From assembly GCA_016703785.1 (NCBI GenBank), contig JADJBM010000014.1:1-64000 (forward strand): a stretch of 64,000 bases of DNA, in the 5' to 3' direction. The notes below the pieces were generated by a model that did no database searches, was not told the DNA's origin, and saw only the letters and a list, made by a program, of their open reading frames with translations. Position numbers and translations under genes: made by a program. Of this stretch, positions 7,748 through 16,227 are shown one piece after another. Source of the stretch: Betaproteobacteria bacterium. Its GTDB lineage: Bacteria > Pseudomonadota > Gammaproteobacteria > Burkholderiales > Rhodocyclaceae. Numbering within the stretch: position 1 is the stretch's first letter; each line of letters starts with the position of its first letter.

Positions 7748-8275
7748 ATGTCGCAGGCAGCCTTGAAGGAAGCACTCAGCAAGACCGTGAAGGGCATTCA
7801 GGACAATCCCGTCATGTCGCGCGTGGTTTTCGAAGCGCAGACGGCGCTGGTCGAGGGTGTCCGATGCTCGGGCAATGTCCGCAATTTTTCCGCAATCACC
7901 GTTGATGAACCTCCGGAACTCGGCGGCGGCGACAAGGGCGCGAATCCGGTCGAGCTGCTGCTCGTCTCGCTCGGCACTTGCCAGGAAATCATGTACGCCG
8001 CCATGGCCGCGATGATGGGCATCCAGCTGGACGAGGTGAAGGTCAGCCTGAAAGGGTCGCTCGACCTGAAGGGCCTCTTCGGCATGGACCCTGCGATACC
8101 GCCGGGCTACCAGAAGATCACCTATGAAACCGTTCTGCGCAGCCCCGCGCCCGAAGCGCAGCTGCGCCAGTTGATCGAAGCGGTGGAGAGCCATTGCCCC
8201 GTGCTCGACACGCTGGTGCGGCCCATCGAGGTCTCGGGCAAGGTGACGCTCAATGGCGCCCTGATGGCGGCCTGA
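7748..8275 (+). CDS. OsmC/Ohr-family protein
   Basis: 175 residues; ATG at 7748 follows GGAGGAAA. The two catalytic cysteines of the OsmC/Ohr fold are present: Cys78 in LGTCQE and Cys150 in SHCPVLD; a further Cys40 lies in GVRCSG. Family members reduce organic hydroperoxides and are themselves reduced by lipoylated proteins recycled by dihydrolipoamide dehydrogenase. The next gene, 72 bases on and on the same strand, is exactly such a lipoyl-domain dehydrogenase, so a joint peroxide defence is plausible. Substrate is unknown. Confidence 0.82.
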   Translation: MSQAALKEALSKTVKGIQDNPVMSRVVFEAQTALVEGVRCSGNVRNFSAITVDEPPELGGGDKGANPVELLLVSLGTCQEIMYAAMAAMMGIQLDEVKVSLKGSLDLKGLFGMDPAIPPGYQKITYETVLRSPAPEAQLRQLIEAVESHCPVLDTLVRPIEVSGKVTLNGALMAA

Positions 8276-8347
8276 TGGCTGAAGGCGCCGGCGCATCGCA
8301 TCGCGCCGGCGCCCACTATGAGGCGGGAGTGAGGCGGGAGAATCCGG

Positions 8348-10138
8348 ATGGCTGAAGTGCATGAGGTTGCCGTGCCCGATGTCGGCAGCAATGAGGCGTT
8401 GTCGGTCGCGGAAATTCTTGTCAAGCCCGGCGACCTCGTCTGGGCGGACGCGGCGCTGATCACCGTCGAGTCGGGCAAGGCGGCGCTGGATGTGCAGGCG
8501 CCGGTGGATGGCACGGTCACGGAAGTCCGGGTCGCCATTGGCGACAGCGTGGCTGTCGGCAGCATCGTCGTCGTGATGGAAGCCAGCCTGGAGCAGCGGC
8601 CCAGGATTCACAAAAGTCAGCCGCCGCAACACGGCGACACACCTTCTGCGCCACCGCGTTTTTCCCTCTTCGCCGCCTTCACTGCCGCCACCCAGGTTGC
8701 TCACGCTCCCGAGGAGATCGCGTGCGATGTGCTGGTGCTCGGCGCCGGCCCGGGCGGCTATTCCGCGGCGTTTCGCGCCGCCGACCTGGGCTTGAAGACG
8801 GTACTGGTCGAGCGCCATCCCGTCATGGGCGGCGTCTGCCTCAATGTCGGCTGCATTCCGTCCAAGGCCCTGCTGCACCTGATGGCGGCCATGGAGGACG
8901 CCGCCGGCCTGGCCGATGCGGGCATCCGCTTCGCCGCGCCCGACATCGACCTCGCCCGCCTGCGTGCCCACAAGGACAAGGTGGTGGGCAGGCTCACCGG
9001 CGGCCTGGCCGGCATGGCCAAGGCGCGCAAGGTGCGCCAGGTGTATGGCACGGGCCGTTTCCGCGACGCGCACAGCGTCGAGGTCGAGCTCGCCGACAAT
9101 ACGGGCCGGCAGGTCATCCGCTTCGACAAGTGCATCATCGCCGCCGGCTCGCATCCCATCCACCTGCCCTTCCTGCCCAAGGATGAACGCATCGTCGACT
9201 CCACCGGCGCGCTGGAACTGCGCGCCCGCCCCGGCAGGCTGCTCGTCATCGGCGGCGGCATCGTCGGCCTGGAGATGGCGACGGTCTATTCGGCGCTCGG
9301 TGCGCGCGTCGACGTGGTGGAGATGCAGGACATGCTGATGCCCGGTCCCGACCGCGACCTGGTGAGCATCTGGGAAGGACAGAACCGGCATCGCTTCGAC
9401 AACATCATGCTGCGCACGCGGACCGTCGCCGCAGACGCCCGCGAGGACGGCGTGTGGGTGCGCTTCGAGGGCGACATGGCGCCGGCAGATGCGCAGCGCT
9501 ACGACATGATCCTGCAGTCGGTCGGGCGCAAGCCGAACGGCATGCGCATCGATGTTGAGAAGGCGGGCCTTGCCGTCGACGCGGCCGGCTTCATTGCCGT
9601 CAACAGCCGCATGGCCACCAGCGTGCCGCACATCTTCGCCGTCGGCGACATCACGGGCATGCCGATGCTGGCGCACAAGGCGGTGCACCAGGCGCACGTG
9701 GCGGCCGAGGCCGCAGCGGGGCTCGACTGCCACCACGATGCCTCGCTGATTCCCGGCGTGGCCTACACGCATCCCGAGATCGCCTGGGTCGGCTTGTCCG
9801 AGGACGAGGCGAAGCGCAAGGGCATGGGCATCGACGTGGCGCGCTTTCCCTGGGCCGCCTCGGGGCGGGCCATTGCCAACGGCGCGGATTACGGCATGAC
9901 CAAGCTGGTGTTCGACCGGGCCGGCGGCGCGATCCTGGGCGGCGCCATCGTCGGCCCCGGTGCCGGCGACATGATCGGAGAGATCGTCCTGGCGGTCAGC
10001 CAGGGATGCGACGCTGCCGCCATCGGCAAGGCCATCCACCACCCCCATCCCACGCTCGGCGAGACGGTCGGCATGGCCGCCAGCGTCGCGCACGGCAGCT
10101 GCACCGACCTGCCGCCGATGCTGGTCCGACAGCACTAG
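8348..10138 (+). CDS. lpdA: Dihydrolipoamide dehydrogenase with fused N-terminal lipoyl domain
   Basis: 596 residues. Residues 1-80 form a lipoyl domain with the acceptor Lys44 in ESGKAALD; a Pro/Gln/Ser-rich linker (about 81-120) leads to a full E3: FAD motif GAGPGG (132-137), redox pair Cys164/Cys169 in GGVCLNVGC, NAD motif GGGIVG, and the C-terminal His-Glu dyad in HPHPTLGET. It reoxidises dihydrolipoyl groups with NAD+. Lipoyl-E3 fusions usually accompany pyruvate or acetoin dehydrogenase genes, but no E1 or E2 gene is nearby; instead the partner is OsmC. It may therefore be its own lipoyl donor for OsmC, or a distant complex's E3. Confidence 0.92.
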   Translation: MAEVHEVAVPDVGSNEALSVAEILVKPGDLVWADAALITVESGKAALDVQAPVDGTVTEVRVAIGDSVAVGSIVVVMEASLEQRPRIHKSQPPQHGDTPSAPPRFSLFAAFTAATQVAHAPEEIACDVLVLGAGPGGYSAAFRAADLGLKTVLVERHPVMGGVCLNVGCIPSKALLHLMAAMEDAAGLADAGIRFAAPDIDLARLRAHKDKVVGRLTGGLAGMAKARKVRQVYGTGRFRDAHSVEVELADNTGRQVIRFDKCIIAAGSHPIHLPFLPKDERIVDSTGALELRARPGRLLVIGGGIVGLEMATVYSALGARVDVVEMQDMLMPGPDRDLVSIWEGQNRHRFDNIMLRTRTVAADAREDGVWVRFEGDMAPADAQRYDMILQSVGRKPNGMRIDVEKAGLAVDAAGFIAVNSRMATSVPHIFAVGDITGMPMLAHKAVHQAHVAAEAAAGLDCHHDASLIPGVAYTHPEIAWVGLSEDEAKRKGMGIDVARFPWAASGRAIANGADYGMTKLVFDRAGGAILGGAIVGPGAGDMIGEIVLAVSQGCDAAAIGKAIHHPHPTLGETVGMAASVAHGSCTDLPPMLVRQH

Positions 10139-10145
10139 GGCAAAC

Positions 10146-10763
10146 TTAAGACGTCACGGACGGGTTCTGCATCGCCAGCTTGACCAGGTCGGAGATCGAC
10201 CGCGCGTGCATTTTCTCCATCACCTTGGCGCGATGGACTTCGACGGTCTTCGCGCTCAGCCCGAGCGTGTTGGCGATGGCCTTGTTGGACATCCCTTCCA
10301 CCACCAGGTCCAGCACCTCGCGTTCCCGCGGGGTCAGGCTGGCGAACAGCGCCTTGAGCTGCGAACGCTGTTCCTCCTTGTTGCGCTGGCCGGCGTCATG
10401 GGCAATCGCCCGCTGGATGCGGTCGAGCAGATCCTGGTCGTTGAACGGCTTCTCGACGAAATCGTAAGCGCCCGCCTGCACCGCGCGCACCGCCATCTGC
10501 ACGTCGCCGTGCCCGGTGATGAAGATGATCGGCAGGTGATAGTCGCGTCGCGCCGCCAGGCGCTCCTGCAGCTCCAGGCCGCTCATCCCCGGCATGCGCA
10601 CGTCGAGCACGAGGCAACCCGGCTTCGTCTCGTCATAGCTGTCGAGAAAGGCCTGGGCCGAGGCGAAGGTCTCCACCTTCAGCCGCACCGTCTCGATCAG
10701 CCAGCGCAGGCTGCGGGCGACCGCCTGGTCGTCGTCAACTATGAAAACTGTAGCGTCGCTCAT
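10146..10763 (-). CDS. FixJ/LuxR-type response regulator
   Basis: 205 residues; ATG at 10763. Receiver domain about 1-120 with acidic pocket Asp10-12, phosphoacceptor Asp54 in LVLDVRMPGMSG and Lys105 in VEKPF. A LuxR-type helix-turn-helix follows at about 140-200 (LTPREREVLDLVVEGMSNKA). The NarL/FixJ (TtrR-like) layout implies phosphorylation-dependent promoter activation. The start overlaps the 3' end of the histidine kinase by 29 bases, so the two are translationally coupled. The pair is divergent from the methanethiol oxidase operon, its probable target. Confidence 0.9.
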   Translation of the reverse strand: MSDATVFIVDDDQAVARSLRWLIETVRLKVETFASAQAFLDSYDETKPGCLVLDVRMPGMSGLELQERLAARRDYHLPIIFITGHGDVQMAVRAVQAGAYDFVEKPFNDQDLLDRIQRAIAHDAGQRNKEEQRSQLKALFASLTPREREVLDLVVEGMSNKAIANTLGLSAKTVEVHRAKVMEKMHARSISDLVKLAMQNPSVTS

Positions 10764-12024
10764 CTTTGCGCAAACTGGCCGGAATGGCCTGCAGGGTGAA
10801 GCGGAAGGTGGCGCCGCCGGTGCGCGATTCGGCGCGGATGCTGCCGCCGTGCGACTCGACGATCGAGCGGCTGATGGACAACCCCATGCCGACGCCTTCC
10901 GTCTTGGTGGTGAAGAACTGGTCGAACACCTGGTCGATGACGGTCTCGTCGATGCCGGGCCCGGTGTCGACGACCTCGATCTCAACGGTATCCTCGCCGT
11001 GCGGCACGGTGCGGATGACGATTTCGCGGCGCAGCGAATGCCGCTCGGCCATCGCCTCCATGGCGTTGCGCACGAGGTTGCAGATCACCTGCTCGACCAT
11101 GATGGAATCGGCCCACACCCGGGGCTGCTGCGGCGCCAACTGCAGCGTCACGATGGTTTCGTGCTGGCGCGCTTCGTGTTCGGTGAACTTGACCACGCCG
11201 CGCACGACCTGGTTGATGTCGACGGCGGTCATCCTCGGCTCGCTCTTGCGGACGAAATCGCGCACGTGGCGCATGATCTCGCCGGCGCGTTCCGCCTGCT
11301 CGCAGACCTCCTCGAGCGGCTCGATCATGTCGGCCGGCGCCATGTCGCCGCTGCGCAGCCGGCGAATGCAGCCGCGGGCGAAGTTGGCGATCGCCGCGAG
11401 CGGCTGGTTGAGCTCGTGGGCCAGGCCGGTGGCCATTTCGCCCATGGTCGACAGGCGCGCCACCCGCGCCAGCTCCGTCTGGTGGCGCCGCCCCTGCTCC
11501 TCGGCCCACTTGTGCTCGGTGATGTCGCGCGTGATGCCGAGCAGGGCATAGACTTCGCCGCGCGCATCGCGCAGGGGCACGGCATGCGTCTCCATCCAGC
11601 GCGTCCGGCCCCTGAGGGTAATCGACTTGAATTCATAGACGGCCGCTTCGCCGGCGAAGACGCGCCGCATGTTTTCCCGGTAGATGGCCTTGTATTCCGG
11701 CGCGACGACTTCATAGATCTTCCTGCCGATGATGTCCTCCGCACGCTCGGCGTCCACCAGCCTGAGCCCCGCCGGATTGATCTCCAGCACCGTGCCGTCG
11801 GCGGCCTGCAGCTTCACGCACTCCGGCTCGGATTCGATGATGGTGCGCAGGCGGTATTCGTTTTCCTGCAGGCGGTCCAGCACGCCCTGATGGTCGGCTT
11901 CCCTGTCGCGCACGCGCTGCTCCGCTTCGCGCAGGCGCAGCAACAGGTAGGCGAGGCCGATCAACGCAGCCGCCAATCCGCCGCCGAGCGCGATCAGGCC
12001 CAGCCACATCACATCACTTTCCAT
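10735..12024 (-). CDS. PAS-domain sensor histidine kinase (FixL/TtrS type)
   Basis: 429 residues from ATG 12024, which has GGCGGA at good spacing; an in-frame ATG at 12042 is an alternative. One membrane helix (about 8-30), a short coiled coil, a PAS/PAC domain (about 55-175), HisKA with phospho-acceptor His203 in LAHELNQPLAAI, and an ATPase domain with NLVRNAMEAM, DTGPGID and GVGMGLSI. No large periplasmic sensor is present, so the cue is probably sensed by the PAS domain. I see no heme-specific FixL residues I would trust. It is co-transcribed with the FixJ-like regulator. Confidence 0.9.
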   Translation of the reverse strand: MESDVMWLGLIALGGGLAAALIGLAYLLLRLREAEQRVRDREADHQGVLDRLQENEYRLRTIIESEPECVKLQAADGTVLEINPAGLRLVDAERAEDIIGRKIYEVVAPEYKAIYRENMRRVFAGEAAVYEFKSITLRGRTRWMETHAVPLRDARGEVYALLGITRDITEHKWAEEQGRRHQTELARVARLSTMGEMATGLAHELNQPLAAIANFARGCIRRLRSGDMAPADMIEPLEEVCEQAERAGEIMRHVRDFVRKSEPRMTAVDINQVVRGVVKFTEHEARQHETIVTLQLAPQQPRVWADSIMVEQVICNLVRNAMEAMAERHSLRREIVIRTVPHGEDTVEIEVVDTGPGIDETVIDQVFDQFFTTKTEGVGMGLSISRSIVESHGGSIRAESRTGGATFRFTLQAIPASLRKDERRYSFHS

Positions 12025-12266
12025 GAACATTCCGCCGATCATTCCCCATTGTGCAATGCAACCTTAACAGCCCCTCATGACGGATCAATCAGGGACAACC
12101 GCCAACCGCCTAGGTAAACACCCCAATTGCCCACGCAGTCCGTTCTGCTAACTTACTTCAATAATAATTAATTCAATAATGAAACGCATCTGTCTGCATG
12201 CGCGCCGGCAATGGTTCCTGCGGCGCCTGCATTCAGGGAAATGTTACCCCCAACCAGGAGACACGA
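12025..12266. promoter_or_regulatory. Divergent regulatory region, two-component pair / mtoX
   Basis: This 242-bp gap contains divergent promoters. It has an AT-rich patch at 12150-12180 and the motif CCTAGGTAA at 12109-12117, resembling motifs ahead of other genes in the window. A leader of about 85 bases without an obvious gene precedes the mtoX ribosome-binding site (CCAGGAGAC, 12254-12262). Confidence 0.45.
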
Positions 12267-13631
12267 ATGAAGAAATCAGTACGCGCTGCGGGACGGCCCC
12301 GCCAATTGGCAATGGCGTTGGCGGTGTCGGCCGCCCTGGCCGGCGCCCCGACGTTCGCCGACGAGACGAGCTGCTCGCCCTTCACTCCGTTGATCAAGGG
12401 GCAGGAAGACCTGGTCTATGTGTGGACGCTCGGCGTCAAGGGCGTCGGCGACGGCTCGGACAAGCTGGTGACGGTCGACGTCAATCCGGCCTCGAAGACC
12501 TACGGCAAGATCCTCCACAAGCTGTCGCTCGGCGGACGCGGCGAGGTGCACCACGTCGGCCTCTCGGACGACCGCCGCTACCTGTGGGGCGGCGCGCTGG
12601 ATTCGAACAAGATCTACATCTTCGACATCGGCACGAACCCGGCCAAACCGAAGCTGGTGAAGACCATCACCGACTTCGTGCAGAAAACCGGCTTCGTCGG
12701 CCCGCATTCCTTCATCGCCATGCCCGGCCGCATGCTCATCACACCGCTGTCGAACAACAAGGACCACGGCGGCGAGACCGGCATCGCCGTCTACAACAAC
12801 AAGGGCGACTACGTCTCCCACCAGGCCATGCCGAAGGGCGAGTCGGCCAGCTGGAGCGGCAAGGGCGACGGCTACAACTACGACGTCGGCATCAACCCGC
12901 AGAAGAACGTGTTCCTCACCTCCTCCTTCACCGGCTGGAACAACTACATGATGGACCTCGGCAAGATGGTGAAGGACGGCGAGGCCATGAAGCGCTTCGG
13001 CAACACCTCGGTGATGTGGGACATGAAGACCATGAAGCCGCTCAAGGTATTCAGCACGCCGGGCGCGCCGCTCGAGGTGCGCTGGTCGTGGAAGCCGGGC
13101 GACAACTGGGCGGTGACGACCGCGGCGCTGACCTCGAAGATCTGGGTCTACAAGCAGGATGCCAAGGGCGAGTGGCAGGCGCACGAGGTCGGCACCATCG
13201 GCAATCCGGCCGACATCCCGCTGCCGGTCGACATCTCCATCACCAACGACGGCAAGGGCATGTGGATCAACACCTTCATGGACGGCCACACGCGCTACTG
13301 GGACTTCTCCGACCCGATGAAGCCGAAGGAGGTCTACAAGAAGAAGATCGGCTCGCAGGTCAACATGGTGTCGCAGAGCTATGACGGCAAGCGCGTCTAC
13401 TTCACCTCCTCGCTCCTCGGCAACTGGGACAAGAAGGGCAAGGACGACGAGCAGTACCTCAAGATCTACGACTGGGACGGCAAGGAACTGAAGGAAAAGC
13501 TCTCCATCGATTTCTACAAGGAGAAGCTCGGCCGCGCCCACCACATGAAGTTCCAGGCGCGCGACCTGTCCACCCTCAAGCCGCTGGAAACCGCGCAAAG
13601 CCTGCCCGCCGTGGTGGCCCGGAAACAGTAA
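12267..13631 (+). CDS. mtoX: Methanethiol oxidase (SBP56/selenium-binding protein family), periplasmic
   Basis: 454 residues; ATG at 12267 after CCAGGAG. A Sec signal peptide with an A-rich core ends near AGAPTFA, so the enzyme is periplasmic. The rest is the SBP56 beta-propeller with family signatures LGGRGEVHHVGLS, GPHSF, TSSFTGWNNYM, PLPVDISITNDG and GRAHHMKFQ. The family's bacterial members oxidise methanethiol with O2 to formaldehyde, sulfide and H2O2 and need copper. The downstream SCO and MauG-like genes match known mtoX gene clusters, which makes the assignment strong. Control by the adjacent two-component pair is inferred. Confidence 0.92.
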   Translation: MKKSVRAAGRPRQLAMALAVSAALAGAPTFADETSCSPFTPLIKGQEDLVYVWTLGVKGVGDGSDKLVTVDVNPASKTYGKILHKLSLGGRGEVHHVGLSDDRRYLWGGALDSNKIYIFDIGTNPAKPKLVKTITDFVQKTGFVGPHSFIAMPGRMLITPLSNNKDHGGETGIAVYNNKGDYVSHQAMPKGESASWSGKGDGYNYDVGINPQKNVFLTSSFTGWNNYMMDLGKMVKDGEAMKRFGNTSVMWDMKTMKPLKVFSTPGAPLEVRWSWKPGDNWAVTTAALTSKIWVYKQDAKGEWQAHEVGTIGNPADIPLPVDISITNDGKGMWINTFMDGHTRYWDFSDPMKPKEVYKKKIGSQVNMVSQSYDGKRVYFTSSLLGNWDKKGKDDEQYLKIYDWDGKELKEKLSIDFYKEKLGRAHHMKFQARDLSTLKPLETAQSLPAVVARKQ

Positions 13632-14341
13632 TGCTCTCTCTCCCTCTGTCCTTTCGGACAGCCCGCCTTCTGACCGGAGGCGGGTTTTTTTTCCTCTGGG
13701 GGCTGGGTGTGCTGGATGCGGCCTGGGCCGGCCCGCCCGTGCCGCGCATGGACTTCGTGCCGCCGCCGGCCGGCACCTACAAGCTGGAGCGGATCCAGCG
13801 CGCGACGGACGGCGCGGTGCTCGATGCGGCGGGCAAGCGGCGCAGGCTGGCCGAGTTCACGCAGGGCAAGGTCACCCTGCTGGCCTTCATGTATTCCTCC
13901 TGCGCCGACCCGACCGGCTGCCCCTACGCCTTCACCGTCATGCACCAGGTGAAGAACGAACTCGAGAAGCTGCCGCAGACGCGCGGCCGCGTGCGCTTCG
14001 TCAGCCTGTCCTTCGACCCGGAGCGCGACACGCCGCAGGTGCTCGCCCTCTACGGGCGCGACCACGGCGGAACGGAACAGCACGTCGCCTGGGATTTCCT
14101 CACCACGCGCTCGCGCCGCGAACTGCTGCCGATCCTCGACGGCTTCGGCCAGGATGTCGGCGTGGACGTCGACCGCGCCACCGGCAAGGCGATCGGCACC
14201 TACAGCCACGTGCTCAAGGTCTTCCTCATCGATGGCCGGCGAAACGTCCGCGAGATCTACACCACCGACTACCTGCTGCCGGCGATGGTGCTCAACGACA
14301 TCAAGACGCTGCTCATGGAGGCAGGCGTCCCGCTGAAATGA
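13631..14341 (+). CDS. SCO1/SenC-family copper chaperone of the methanethiol oxidase operon
   Basis: 236 residues. ATG at 13631 overlaps the mtoX stop by one base. A hydrophobic N-terminus (about 14-33) ends at DAAWA, a likely signal peptidase site. The thioredoxin-like domain carries Cys91 and Cys97 in SSCADPTGC, a Cx5C version of the usual CxxxC copper/redox motif, plus the conserved His193 (YSHVLKVFLID) and FVSLSFDPERDTP. It probably inserts copper into the oxidase or keeps its thiols reduced. Codons 11-21 overlap a textbook intrinsic terminator (13662-13692), so expression is likely attenuated relative to mtoX. Confidence 0.88.
   Translation: MLSLPLSFRTARLLTGGGFFFLWGLGVLDAAWAGPPVPRMDFVPPPAGTYKLERIQRATDGAVLDAAGKRRRLAEFTQGKVTLLAFMYSSCADPTGCPYAFTVMHQVKNELEKLPQTRGRVRFVSLSFDPERDTPQVLALYGRDHGGTEQHVAWDFLTTRSRRELLPILDGFGQDVGVDVDRATGKAIGTYSHVLKVFLIDGRRNVREIYTTDYLLPAMVLNDIKTLLMEAGVPLK
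13662..13692 (+). terminator. Intrinsic terminator inside the SCO signal-peptide codons
   Basis: CCCGCCT (13662-13668) pairs with AGGCGGG (13678-13684), followed immediately by eight T (13685-13692). It lies 31-61 bases after the mtoX stop, where a terminator would be expected, yet within the open frame of the SCO gene. Confidence 0.8.
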
Positions 14342-15528
14342 GATCCCGACCATTCATTCTGCTGCTGCTCGGCCTGCTTGCCCTGCCGGCCTGCGAGCGG
14401 CCCGCCCCGGTCGACACGCCGCTTAACCTGGCGGTGCCGCTCGGCCTGCCGCCGCTGCCGGTGCCGCCGGAGAATCCGCTGACGCAGGCCCGCATCGACC
14501 TGGGGCGCACGCTGTTCATGGACCGGCGCCTGTCGCACAACAACACGCTCTCCTGCGCCATGTGCCACGTGCCCGAGCAGGGGTTCACCTCCAATGAGCT
14601 CGGCACCGCCATCGGCCTCGAAGGCCAGAGCATCCGCCGCAACTCGCCGACGATCTACAACGTCGCCTACGTCGAACAGCTGTTCCACGACGGCCGCGAG
14701 TTCAGCCTGGAGAACCAGGCCTGGGGACCGCTGCTCGCCGGCAACGAGATGGCCAATCCCTCCATCGGCTATGTGGTCGAGAAGATCAAGGCATTGCCCG
14801 AATACGCCGGCCGCTTCGAGCAGGCCTTCGGCGGCCGCGGACCCGACGTGCAGACGATCGGTCAGGCACTGGCGGCCTACCAGCGCACCCTGGTCTCCGC
14901 CAATTCCCGCTTCGACCGCTGGCGCTACGGCAAGGATGCGGATGCCCTCGCCGCGGAAGAACGGACCGGTTTCCGCCTCTTCGCCGGCAAGGCCGGCTGC
15001 AGCGCCTGCCACAGCGTGGACGAGCGGCACGCGCTCTTCAGCGACAACCGCTTCCACAACACCGGCATCGGGTTCGCCAACAGCATGGGGCTGCCGAAAA
15101 AACATCGCGTGCAGCTCGCACCGGGCGTGTTCGTCGAGGTGGAGGACAAGGCGCTGGCGTCCTTCGAGCCGCCGCAGCCGGATGTCGGCCGCTACGAAGT
15201 CACGCTCGATCCGGCGGATTCCTGGGCGTATCGCACGCCGTCGCTGCGCAACGTCGCGCTCACCGCACCCTACATGCACGACGGCTCGCTCGCCACGCTG
15301 GAAGAGGTGATCGAATTCTACGACCGCGGCGGCATCGACAACCCGCAGAAGAGTCCGTTGCTCAGGCCGCTCGGCCTCGCGCCGGAGGAAAAGCGGGCGC
15401 TGGCCGCCTTCCTGAAAAGCCTCACCGGAGACAATGTCGAAAAACGGGTCGCCGAGGCACGCGCAGCGCAGCCGGGCGAAATGCCGCCGGAAAAGGATCC
15501 GGCCAGCGCCTACCGGCGCAGTTACTAG
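14338..15528 (+). CDS. Di-heme cytochrome c peroxidase / MauG-family lipoprotein
   Basis: 396 residues. ATG overlaps the SCO stop (ATGA), indicating translational coupling. A lipoprotein signal with LALPAC places the lipid on Cys19. Two c-type heme motifs are visible: CAMCH (73-77) and CSACH (221-225), with the peroxidase-family features GRTLFMDRRLS, FHDGR and RTPSLRNVALTAPYMHDGS. MauG-like proteins accompany mtoX and SCO in other bacteria and may mature the oxidase or remove the peroxide it produces. Which of these applies cannot be told from sequence. Confidence 0.88.
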   Translation: MRSRPFILLLLGLLALPACERPAPVDTPLNLAVPLGLPPLPVPPENPLTQARIDLGRTLFMDRRLSHNNTLSCAMCHVPEQGFTSNELGTAIGLEGQSIRRNSPTIYNVAYVEQLFHDGREFSLENQAWGPLLAGNEMANPSIGYVVEKIKALPEYAGRFEQAFGGRGPDVQTIGQALAAYQRTLVSANSRFDRWRYGKDADALAAEERTGFRLFAGKAGCSACHSVDERHALFSDNRFHNTGIGFANSMGLPKKHRVQLAPGVFVEVEDKALASFEPPQPDVGRYEVTLDPADSWAYRTPSLRNVALTAPYMHDGSLATLEEVIEFYDRGGIDNPQKSPLLRPLGLAPEEKRALAAFLKSLTGDNVEKRVAEARAAQPGEMPPEKDPASAYRRSY

Positions 15529-15648
15529 CCGGACGGCACCGTCGTTCGGCAATACCGGCCGGGATCGCGTTCTGGCACAATGCCCGTCAGATGATGGCGC
15601 CATACCGCGCCGTCCGCACCGCAACCCAACCGCGCAAAGGAGACCCTC

Positions 15649-16209
15649 ATGAAAAAACTGATTCTGGCCGCTGCACTGCCGCTGCTGGCCGCTTCCGCCT
15701 TCGCCGATTCCGGCATGAAAGCCGGCCTGTGGGAGGTCAAGACCCTCAAGCAGATGATGGATGGACAGGACATGAAGGCGCAAATGGCCGCCGCACAGGC
15801 GCAGATGCAGCAGCAAATGGCCAGCATGCCGCCCGAGCAGCGCAAGCAGATGGAAGCCATGCTGGGCCGCCAGGGCATGGGGATGGGCGGGGGCGGTGCC
15901 ATGCGCATCTGCGTCAGCGAGGAAATGGCCAAGCGCGATACGCCCGTGGTGGACCCCGAAGGTCGCTGCCAGCCGACCAAGATGAGCCGCAGCGGCAACA
16001 CCATGCGCTACGAGGTCGACTGCACCGTCGAGGGCCGCCGCTCCCAGGGCAAGGGCGAGAGCACCTTCTCCGGCAACACGATCCACTCGCGCATGGACAT
16101 GACGACGACCGATGCACGCGGCCGCCACACCATGCAGTCGGAGTCGCAGATGACCTGGCTCGGGCGCGACTGCCAGGGGCTTGCGCCGGTCGGCGCCGGA
16201 CGGCGCTAG
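15649..16209 (+). CDS. DUF3617 periplasmic protein
   Basis: 186 residues with a clear Sec signal (cleavage after ASAFA). The mature part begins SGMKAGLWEVKT, the start signature of DUF3617, then a Met/Gln-rich helical stretch with repeated QAQM/QQQM units (about 40-85). Cys in RICVS, GRCQP, VDCTVEG and RDCQG are probably disulfide-bonded. AAAGGAGA precedes the ATG. The function of the family is unknown. It follows the mauG-like gene by 120 bases and may have its own promoter. Confidence 0.8.
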   Translation: MKKLILAAALPLLAASAFADSGMKAGLWEVKTLKQMMDGQDMKAQMAAAQAQMQQQMASMPPEQRKQMEAMLGRQGMGMGGGGAMRICVSEEMAKRDTPVVDPEGRCQPTKMSRSGNTMRYEVDCTVEGRRSQGKGESTFSGNTIHSRMDMTTTDARGRHTMQSESQMTWLGRDCQGLAPVGAGRR

Positions 16210-16227
16210 CCGGAGCGCCTGGCGTAC

